DNA of 64,000 nucleotides from Liolophura sinensis (Eukaryota > Mollusca > Polyplacophora > Chitonida > Chitonidae), in the NCBI RefSeq assembly GCF_032854445.1, contig NC_088296.1, positions 17,909,485 through 17,973,484 on the forward strand, in the 5' to 3' direction. The notes beneath the pieces are model-generated. The model ran no database searches, was not told the DNA's origin, and saw only the letters and a program-made list of their open reading frames with translations. A program made the translations under genes and the position numbers. Of the stretch, positions 10,401 through 22,400 are shown piece after piece. Position 1 is the stretch's first letter. Each line of letters starts with the position of its first letter.

Positions 10401-13400
10401 ACAATCTCCCACACACTGTCCAGTCTCCTTGTTGCAATCGACGCCCCACTTACAGTGACACTTCCCTTCACAGTGTTCTCCAAACTCTCCATAACTGCAG
10501 GCTACAAAAAGAATCATAGAAAGTTGTATAAACAAAGGCAATTTCATGGGATTAAAACATATTTTCCTTCATTTTCCAATGAGAATGATACACTTTTCTT
10601 AATGTTCAAGGGTGCAACGGACATTAGCAATTTGACATCTCCAATTTGCGTTAAAATTTGTCCTTGTCTGTTATTTGGGACAAACTGCCCTCTTGTAGAA
10701 AATCGGTACTGTAGCCAGAGGGTATGGGTGCCGTTTTACTTTCTTGTTTTTTTTTGTATCTTTTTTTTTGTTTGTTTGTTTTCGTTTTTTGTTTCTTTTT
10801 TTTTTGCTTATCTTATTCATATTAAGCAAAAGTTGTGAAAAGTAAAGTCCTCGTTCTCCTCTTCTTTCTAAGCGGGTTGACACATACCAGCTGATCGTCA
10901 ATTGTATGAAAATTTCACCAGTCAGGAATTTGACTGGACTGGTCACAAGAAACGATGGTTATCCGGACAGGAGCGATTGGGGTCCGCAGATTTAGGGACA
11001 GTGCTGTGAGGACAAACATTAACACGTATATACATTCATTGTGAACTGTGACCATATAACAATGTACAAGTAGTGTACCTTGCTGACAGTTGTCTCCCTT
11101 GAACCCGGCAGCACAACCCTGGTCGTCACAAGTCCCATCCACTATGTCACACGATGCAATGTTTTTACAGTGACAGATACCCTGGCATTCTTCACCAAAT
11201 CTACCTGCTGAACATTCTGACGATGGAAAAAGCAAGAAATATAAATAAAGCAAAAGATCCAGAAACAGTAAGAAATAAAACGTATTTATTTGTATCGTAG
11301 GTTCCGAAAACAGAATTCCCAGTGTATGTTCAAGTAGATACGGGTTCCGCGTTAAGAAGAAATCTTTCTTATTCCATTACTGCAATATCCACCATGTTTC
11401 AAAATGAAAAAAAGAAGAATATACTCTTGTCACGTAGAGTTAATATCGCGTATAAAACCAAATAGGCCACCGTCAGATGATATTTTGTTAATTTAATTAT
11501 CTAACAGAGTGTTATGCCGTACTCAAGATTATTTCATTTATGTGATGGTGGTCATCATCGTGGATAAGGAAAACCGGTCTAGAGTAGGCTTGATCCCCAC
11601 GACCATCCGCTGGTTGCTGTAGGACCTTCCGACATACGACGTGTGAGTAGGCCAGCATGCATAGGGATCGCATTGGTGAGAGGCCCCAAGGCCATTGTGC
11701 TGTGCTAGCACGCTAACCACTAGACCACGGAGGCATCCAATATTAATTTTTAAAGAAAGATAGACCAATACCTGAATAACAGTCAGTTCCGTTGCGTCCA
11801 TCCGGGCATCCGTACGGGCACGCCCCTGTTACCCCGTTACACCATGTGGGAGCATACCGACAGTTACACAGACGATCACACTCGATTCCGAACCAGTATT
11901 CTCCACATCCTGTTTTATCAATATAACCATAGTCAGCTATATAAGTAACTCAGTCATAGAAGGTTACGAAAGAAAAGGAGAAATAGTGATAAAACGCATA
12001 AAATCACCCCAGTCAAGAAAATTTAAGCCAGTTATCTCCCCTGCCCCTTGCTTCCCAACTGAGGAAAAACAACACATTTAATGACTTCTGATAGATATGC
12101 ACACATTTTCACATGACAAAAATAAATTGGGTCAACCTACAACAGATGAAGAGCTAGGAATTTGAAGATTGATCAGATGTGACACATGCTACCACGCAAT
12201 TCTGCAGAGCTTTCTCAGAAAGCCACAAAGACAAAGTGTAACTGTATGTCGATCGTGCTGGTTTAATTTCAAATAATTGAGTAATACTCACTGTATACTT
12301 CCATATCGCGGATGGCAAGGCTCGTGTTCTTGGGGACGAGCAGTTTGATGTAAGGACCAGTCAAAGGCTGTGTACAGTTGATGACGTACTGTGATTTTCC
12401 AATAGCCGTGTTATCTCTGTAGCACAGTTTGGAGTTAATGAAATCAGACGACTCGCTAACGTAGATCTCGAAACCGGATAGGTCATTTAGGTCTGTAGCT
12501 GCAAAACGATGAAATTTAAAGAGGTTATACAAGCGATTTTTGGCAAAAAATGTGGGTATATAAAAGATATTCAGCTCTCCATTTCGCGCGTCTTTTGCAT
12601 TAACCATCGATCACAATGTGGTCGTGGGTTTCCCCCGGGCTGTGCCCGGTTTCCACCCACCATAATGCTGGCCGCCGTCGTATGAGTGAAATATTCTTGA
12701 GTACGGCGTAAAACACCAATCAAAAAAAAAATCAATCGATCACAATGAAAGTTGTTGAGCAACTTTCGCACAAAATGCCCCAAGAGCTTAGTGAATGCTT
12801 GTAGTTGCTCTATTCACAAGTGCTCTGAGAATAGCTTCCACTCCAGCTAATAACACTGTTCTGTCCTGCCTATATATTTTCTGAAAAGACATCCCACTTC
12901 ACTAAACCACACGAAGCTGATATCTACTAGCGGCAAAAGCTCTTGATATTCCGTTAGTCTCTGAGAATCTACGGCCTTTGTGTACTTTCGTGTAGACAAA
13001 CTGATACAGCTACCCTCAAATTCAGAATGTAAAAGGCTGATGCTGCGTGAGCAAACAAGGCTATGATTGTTAAATTTTTGTAGACTAATAAGTATTTTTA
13101 TCACCGAGACGCTACCGCCCATGCATGACAACAGCCTTTCAGTTAAAATCAACAGATCAATTATTTGTGTTCACATTCCTGCGTTAATCTCTAATATCAT
13201 ACCATCTTTGTTTATTTTTTCTGCAGATAGACTAAAACAGCCAGCCTCAAATTCGGAATGTACACAGGATGATGCTGTGTGAGGTAAAGATGAGCAAGCA
13301 GCACTATGATTGTTTTAGTACTGCGCACTAATAAGCATGACGTGTTTAGCTGACGCCATTTTCTCATTGTGACGTTACCTTCAATGGCCAGTCCTTGTGA

Positions 13401-16400
13401 CGTCCTGTCATTACATTCAGAAGTTTATCGGTTAGTTTTAACAGAAAGTCTGTTGCCTGGGTGATTCTAGAACGTATTCTGTTATTGCAGCAGAATGTTC
13501 TTTTTAATATAACACACATATTCTATTGATTCTGTTAGATATTATGCTGAATATTACATTGTATTATATTAGACAGAATACATTCCAGAATCAGTGAGAC
13601 GACAAACTTTTTAACAGATTAATTTGCATAAATTAATTTAAATTCAGAAGGCATGATGTTTCTTAACTTAGGTTTATACACGTATATACTGGTAGGCCAG
13701 AATGGTTTCCAACATGATACTTACAGAAAGGTCAAAATGGTGGTGAGGGATAAAATTTCATACCGAGAGATTTTCAAATCGCTATATACCCGTTTTAACA
13801 CTTGAATAACGGTTTTGTTTCTACAATATATATCAAAGAGGAAAACATCCTAGCGTATATATAGGGCTGGGCTACAACGTCAGGTAAAATGTAAACGCAC
13901 ATACCTCCATTGTATATCTTAATGGTGTGTATGACATATGGGTACCCCGTTGCTCTTACTGTCACGTGCGGGTTAGCCTCTATATCAGAACGAAATACAG
14001 AGGCCAGATTCCCGTCAAAGGCCAGGTTGTCACTGTTAGACGCTGATAATTCACTACTCGATTCCACTGTTCCGGCTTTGTACACAATATTTTCTGTAGA
14101 AAATATAAATAGTTATAGGGTAAACACCCAAAACATGAAGAACGGAAGAGAGAAACTAAGGTAACTAAGGCAACTACGGCATGGTGAGAGAAAACTGGAG
14201 TTTAGTGCAGGTGTAAACAACAACCGCCCGGAAGATGATGTGAAAATAAAGAAATGATGTGAAAGAGTTTAAACCTGAGAACAAGCCAACTCACTTTAAT
14301 TTTGTTATTATTTAGAAAAGAAAATGGTAATGCCCAAGGTTAAATGCGAATATTTTTCAGTACAGAACTGTGATACATTACATTTTTCAAAACCTGCCCC
14401 GAATATAGTTTATAGTTTACATACACTGTGTAAAAATGATTAATACTTCGTCTTAATCGGTATACAATTCAAGGTATGTGGTATCAGTCACATACATATT
14501 TCTTCCGTGAAGTAGTTCGTTTCACAGTTCATTCTGCGAATACATTCATAGATCTATACATTTACGCGTTTAGAACGATGATATCAAGCGGTGTATGTGA
14601 GATAAGTGGTAAAAACACAATGTGTCGTCACTGGTCTGAATATGATCAGACATTGCCATCGTGGAATCCAAAGTTCCAAATGCATTTTTCTTGGTTGAAA
14701 CAATTCTAAAAATATATATATGAAACTATTTTTGTGGACAGTCTATAATGGGCTTTCAACTGACATATACTGTTACAAACAGTTAATCATTATATGCATA
14801 TATTGTCTCATGTACAAATGTTATCTTGTCACTTCACTGTTAACACTTATTCCCCTTTGAATTGTTGTTGTTATATGACAATAGATGGCGGTGTTGTCGT
14901 TGTCACGTCACGTGACTGTATGTAACTATGAATACCCTGTTCTGGCGGTAATCTCCAGTCTTTTGTAGATTCGCAACGACTCAACACTTAACTGGCACCG
15001 GTTAGAAGAGCTGAATAAACAACTTACAACAGGTCTGGAATCTTCCACTGGATTTAGGTGGTTGGGGTTTGGAAACCTACATAAGAACGGTCAGCCTCTG
15101 GATATTTAATAGTGTTAAATTAGTAGGAACTCTTTTACTCGTGTACGCCTTTGCGGACGCGTGCCCGTCCAAGTCAAATCGGCAAACCTGTTTACCTATT
15201 GTCAATAAATGTTCAGAAATGCATTCTCTGTGTTTGTTCGTTCTTGGCGTTTGCCTGGCGCTTGTCCATAACCGTGAGCCAAGACCCGGTCTAACAACAC
15301 CCTATCCCTGAAAGTTTGTTGTGTTGAAAACAGTAGGTAACAATACTTCACATTAGTGTATAATTTCTCTTTAAATACGCCATTTAGAACTCGGCGATTC
15401 AAGTCACCCTCCAGGCCTATGTGCAAGCTTTGTGCATAGTCTATGTGCAGCGGACCTGAACTCAACACAACGTTACCTTCCAAACAGTCAGTCTGGCATT
15501 GTATGGCGGTCTATATGGCAGATACCTACTCACCTTTCTGACACGTGGGACCGCTCCACCCGGGCCGACATCCGAGATGCCCGCAATCCATCACATGCTC
15601 AGGCAAACAGACATCTGAGGAGGTTCCACACCGACATGCTAACAGACATGGGGGAGTGTGGGTGTTACATTGACCTAGGGATAGATCGATTAATTGGTTA
15701 ATTGATTGATTGATTGATTGGGTGAATGATTGGTTGACCGGCTGATTGCAAACAACAACTTTCGTTGATACCTTTCATTCTGCAGGTCACTTCCCTGTAC
15801 TAAGGCTGGTATTCAGTTCACGTGCTAAACACGCAAAGGACCCTGTTAGAGTGGTTAAAGCAGCGTGCAAGTAACAACACTGTAAAAACTACTTGTGTGC
15901 CAATACTGCACAGTATATTAGGCATGGCGAAAATGCATTTCCAAATATTTCTTTGTATTAGCAGTTTAATTTGACAAATCGACAATAACTTCTGCTTAAG
16001 TCGCTCACAATTTGTCTAACAGTTGTATACCTAGCATGCGCAAATTTGCTGTCAGTCAAGTAGGACTCATGAAGTGAGGGTTCAAACCCGGCCTTAGGCA
16101 GGGAATTTGTTTCTAAACCACCGCCCCCCCCCCCCCCCCCCACTTCACAAACCACCACACACACACTCGTGGCCACGAAAAAAAGATTACTATATTTAAA
16201 TCAGGATAACGAAAATTTCTCCTGCGCCACAGTAAAGGGCTACTGGCATTATGGTCATTCGGTGCAATGTAAGAATTTAAATATTTATTTTCTAGTTTTT
16301 AGAGTGTAAAAAATAATTATAGTTTTCAGCAGTCTATCTGGCAATAAATAAATATTTATATGCATTTAATTATATATTTATTTGATTGGTGTTTATGCTG

Positions 16401-19400
16401 TACCCAAAAATATATCGCTTGTAAGACGGCGGCCAACATTATGGTGGCTGGAAACCGGGCACAACCCGGGGGAAACCCACGACCATCCGCATGTTGCTGC
16501 TGGACCTTCCCACACACGGCCGGAGAGGAATCCAGCATGAGCTGCACTTGAAGTTCAAGCGACGGCATTGGTGAGAGACTCCTGGGTCATTATTTTGCGC
16601 TAGCGCGCAAATCAACTGAGCCACGCAATGTAAAACTGCATGGAAATAAATTTAGAGGACACCTTGTGTATTAAAGGGGAAATTGATCAAAAAAGAAAAC
16701 AGGAATAATTACTTCGTAACGTCTTTACTCTCAAGCATGAATATTAGAACTTTCTTAAAACATTTCGTTTTGTCCGGTCACAAAGTCGGTTAGGTACACA
16801 ACAGACAATATTTATTTATTTATTTGATTGGTGTCTTACCCAAGAATATTTCACAAATACGAAGGAAACTAGCATATGGTACCATCGGCAGGTTGCTGGC
16901 AGACCTTCCCACGTACGGCCGGAGAGGAAGCCACCATCAGCTGTACTTCAACTCACAGCAACCGCATTGGTGAGAGACTCCTGGGCCAATACGCTGTGAT
17001 AGCGCGCTAACCAGCTGAGCCACAGACGCCTCACCAGATAATAGGCTGTGTCAACAAGTGTAAATAACAAGGAAATTCTTCGTAATGATAACAGATCAAC
17101 TGTCAATCACCATATTCATTTGATGAAGGGTTTAAAGACAAAGAAAAATATAACACTAGAATGGATCTGCGAAAAGCAGATCCTAGGCCGGGATCCCGGA
17201 TCGCATCGATGACGTTTTTTCCTGCATGTCCTGTGGTTGTTGACACAGATCCAAGATGTTCATCACACATAGAGTACGTGTGTATCGCTTTGCACTCGGT
17301 GATTTTCAGCCTAACGGCTGTTACGGTTTTCTCACCACAGACCTCCAAATATCTGGGGAAATTGCGCTTTTTCGCGTTTTCATCGCCATTTGCGGCAAAA
17401 CTATACGTCGCCGGAAAGAAATAAGTCCAGATTCATTATCAGGACGTCAAACTACGCCTGGTAGTATGCTTACAATGTTCGTGCCTTCATCCTAGTCGCA
17501 AATGCATTTAAAATGCATCATACAACATTTGGGACGTCAAAGTGCCAAATATAGAAAATCGGCCTTAGGACAATATTTGAAGCATTGCAACTCCCACATT
17601 TATTGACACTCTTCAATGATTTTCTGCACGCCTACAGTACACATATGGCCCTTTGCAGTCACTCATTTTCAGCTCCACAGCTGCAGCGCTTTTGTGTCAC
17701 GTGACCTCCAAACATGGGCGAAAATTGCACTCTTTCGCATCTTCATGGCAATTGGCGACAAAACCGTGCGTTGGACAAAGGAAAAACCACCAAATTTGTC
17801 ATCAGAACATCGAACTACGCCTAGCAGCCTACTTGAAACCTTGAAATTTGCAACATTTTCATCGCCTAACAAATTGGCTAAGCTGGGATCGAACTCTGAC
17901 ATGACTGACAGGCGTCACACCACGCAGCCGGGATACGGTTAGCGTTTAAATCCTTGTGTAATTAGGTCAAGTCTTAGAAAATTTCGCCAGCATCTCCCCT
18001 ACCACCCATACTATTGTATATTTCACGTAGTCCCCAAGGCAGTCGCAATTCTGACTTCAAGTCTACATACAAATTTTCTTTATGCTTTCATCTTTCATAT
18101 GAGAGCATAAGTTATTGGTCGAACATCAACACATAACTAGCTACACGGCTTTCAAAGTTTCGAACCTTACACCGTTTGTCACTGAGGCATTTGGCCGGTC
18201 ATTCGCATTCCCACCAATAGATCGACGAGCTGTATGATGCTACGCTATGCCCAGTGAAAAACGGCCATTTCTAGGCAGACTTTGCTCGTTTTATGTAAGA
18301 AATAATGCAAAAACACGGCCCGTGTAACAGTAAGTTTGTACTTTCACGTCTCAATCCACGACCTGCCATGCACAGACTCAATGCTCTACAGATAACCAGC
18401 CCATTGTCAAAAAGTCAAAACCTGGACCACGGCACATGGCGATGTCTGTCAATCTGCCTGGCCTGGTTAACGCACAATAAAGAAGACAAGGCCTGCGCAA
18501 AACAAAACTAACTTTTACAGGTCAGCGTCGTTGATGTTGTAGTTAGAATTCTACGCCATCTAATAGAGTACTGTACAGCTGAATGTCATCGTACAACCGT
18601 TTCTGGAGATCACGGACAGTGTAGCCGAAAGCATCAGGTCAAATACTATAAACCCAGTCCAGTTCCCATCTAACTCCATGTTAAAGCAATAGGATACCCA
18701 TCTTTTTCTAAGCCAAAAACGGTGTTGTCATTTAAACGCTTCTAGCGAGAAAACTATTGATCGTAGCTCAAATCTGTTGACACATGCTCGAAAAAGCATG
18801 TCTTAGGCTACAATTTAGTGCAGGCGGCACATTTCTAGCTGCAATAGTTCTCGAGTTAAAGGCCATTGAAGTTATGTAACTTTTTTGAGTTTTTGCTGAT
18901 ATCTCAAAAAGTTACATAGATATGCAAAACATTAAAGCAGATTCGGAATCAGCAGCTCAAGACACATTAGAATATGTTCAGAATATTTGAACTTTCAGAA
19001 CTTTTTGTGACGTCACAACTTCGACCAATGGCGAGTTTCCAGAGTTTTGACCGGAAGTGAATCAGTTTTGCAAACTTGTAAGAACTCGTGACCTTCTAGC
19101 TGCATGTCAAATTTGAAAACGATCGGTTCAGTGGTTCTTGAGAAGAAGATTGTTAAAAGTTTTACACAAATCCAATACGGCGGCCGAAATCACCGCCAGA
19201 TTATGAGAGCAAAATTTGGGACCTCTATGTTGAACGGTGTAAAACTTTCCTTGCTGACAAAGTCGGTGAAAAAGAAAAAATAATAATAATAAGAAGAAGA
19301 AGAAAATACAGAACGATTACAATAGGGATCCCGTTCTGCCCGAACGGGATCCCTAATAAAGTATTATCAGATGAAAGACTACTAAACACTGTTCAGGAAA

Positions 19401-22400
19401 ATAGGTTGATTTCTTTTTTAGAATTTTTCTGCCGGACTAAAATGCACGCAAAACATAGGTTTCTAAGGTGATCTTTTGGCACCTAGAGGGTGTCAGTGTC
19501 GTCACAGCAGTATTTTTGGCTGGAAATAGTTCTTTACAAGGTCCACTTGTTGAATGCATTCATGGCCCTTAATGGAGATGTATTTTGAATAATGAAATAT
19601 AGCAATCTATGGTGTCAAGTGGCAAAAAGCTGAAGTAACCTCACTGGTCTCATTATGGTGAGAAAAGGCCACAGTAGAATTCACAGTTTTGGATGGATTT
19701 TACGAGGTCGAAAAATATTCTAAAAAATAAAACAATCTATTTTCCTGGAACAATATTTAATATTCTTTCATCTAACATGTATTTTATGTTAATGCGTTTG
19801 CCTTCAACACTGTCAAAGCGGAGCTTACGAATCAGCCGTAACAGCGATATTTGTTTTACACAAGAATCATCACGACCAAGATATTAAAGCCTGTTCTTCT
19901 CAAAACAAAATGTAGAAAAAGTGGAATATAAGGCATATTTCATGCTGCTGTTCTCTATTACTCAATTTGCAAATATTATAAGTTTTATACAATTTTAGTT
20001 AACTTCAAGACGAGCAGCGCTGTAGATATATCTGAATATGAAGATTTGACGCGTATGAACGTAAAAGTTTTGTCTTAGCAAAAAGTGATATTGTGGTATT
20101 CCACCCATGTATACATCATAGAAACCAATTTAAATCTATCAAGTTTAAATCTTTTCATAGCAAGGCGGTGTAATATACAGGGAGATGAACGCACCAGCCG
20201 GTACGCGTACGCTCATGTACATGCTTTACATCACTGCCACCACTGACAAATTTTGAAAAACGCCGAGGTCAGTGGAGTCACGACGATGAGGCACGAAGTG
20301 ATGTCAGAAAGTACAAAATCGTGGTCTCATCTTTAGATTGTATTAAAATTTAGTGCAGAATAATTCTCTGTATCACATACATGCAAACATAATCAAAGGG
20401 ACACCCGAGACATTTTTATTGATGAATGCTAATTAAATAGTTCCGCGCGAGGACACAAGTGAAAATGTGAACAAGCCTACGTTCAAAGGTCAAACATGGC
20501 TAGTAGTGGCGGCAATGTAAATCGAACATAGGGATCGACGCATGCGCTGCAAGTAGTATGTGTCGTCCTCTCTATTTAATATGTATATTTGCACACGACT
20601 CGCGACTGACAGCAGAGTAGAATAGTGCACTAAACCATTGTTTTTTGGTGAACAAGGAACTTCGGATGGGTAGATCAGATACTATACCATAACAGACCCC
20701 CCGCGCATAGAAACATAGTGTCACTATAAAACGTCTACATGCACCAACTTTCATAGAAACCCATCGAAAACAAACACATAGGGATGCAAATGAACGGACA
20801 TTCGGATATATCATTCCGTATTACATAGCGGGATGAAAAGGGGTTTAGAAAATGACAATAAATCGTAAAAATATTACGTACCTCGACAAACAGGTAAGAA
20901 ACACACAAGCGAGAAACTGTGAAACTCCCAAATGATGAGAGAGTCTTGGGCCACTGTGCTGCGCTAGCACACAAACCACTAGACCACTGATGCCCATTCA
21001 CAAGGACAATATACGTGTTTGGGGATTTTATTCACCTCATAGCGGTTTAACACCATACAAAGGGTTTTTTCGATTTTTAAAATTGTGTGCCATTTTTATG
21101 GGAGGATGTTATGTGAACAACTGCTGTTAGCTTCTAAATTTAGCTTGCTACTCTTTACACCTGCTGAGTTCAGGGCCTGCTGTGTGCCTCTGCCTTAAAA
21201 TCTTCCAGAATACGCTCAGTTCGAGGCCTGTTTGTTTACAACAAATGTTTGAGAATTTTCTTATTCTAGAAAATTCCACCAGTCTATATAAGACCTATGA
21301 AAGCAAGTCAAAGGAGGAGAAAGGAGAATTATTGAGAGTTTTGGATGCTTTCGGTGTGTGTTACTTTAGTAGGCCTTTTGTGCTGAATTTTGGTGTCTTT
21401 ATAGCCTCTGGCTATGATATATCCTATCTCCACCGAGCACTTGTTCAGTCTGAACTTGTATATTTAATTTGTGCTCCTGTGTATTACACAGTGCTTATTA
21501 GCACACGGATCCTGTGTGTGGAAATTGTGCATATTTCGCCATACACTCAGTTATACTGTGGATTTTCCCTCTTGTGAATATTGCGTCTGTGCATGTGTTC
21601 CTTTGTGGTTTTCAGCAATGTGGATTATATGCATCTGATATATACATGTAATTACTTTTGTATTTGTATAGATATTGCTATCCTTTCTTGTTAAACTTAA
21701 GTACTTTAGTATTTGTATAAGTCTTGTTATCTGTTCTTGTTAAACCTAATAAATTGTTGAAAAATAAAATCTGCTGGTTTTGGTTACTTTTTTTGTGCGG
21801 TTAAACTGTCGTGTATTTCAAGCAAGCCATCTCTTTACAATACAGACAGCTTGGATGGTAACAGAGGATAAAACCTGAGTGCCATGTTAAAACCACTGAC
21901 AATTGGCAAGGTACTGGCAAGCCCTGGTGTTGATGAGTGGATGTGAAATGCTCCTAATGAATGGTTAGATTGACCAAAGAGCCACACGAACGTCAACCGC
22001 GAGAACGTTAAAATTAATTTAACCGCTAGTCATTGTCAACATAAAAAAATTCACGTCCTAAACACGGCAGCTCTTTAAATTCATGTACAAAAACAACAAC
22101 CACCGGAATATAAACCATGCTTTCTCACGTTCCGAACCAATATTTCAAACAGCTGGACTTCAGTGTCGTCGATGGTATCTTTACGATGGATTTATGCTCA
22201 TATAGTTATAACGTCTGATCATAACAATAATTCAGGTATGTAGTATATTACTTTCTGCTTACACACATCTACAAATCTACAAGACCTTTTCTTGTAATTT
22301 TGTCAATTTTCTTTTTGTTTCATTTTCTTTAGTTTGGCTTACGCATATTTCCTAGGTAAAACACAAATGTATTTGGGCTACATCTACAAATGTAGAAAAA

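Noticed and set aside
21182-21577. 131-codon ORF as a host gene
   Set aside because: It lies in a left-arm-only insertion, has no homologue in the right arm, no recognisable motif and no splice evidence.
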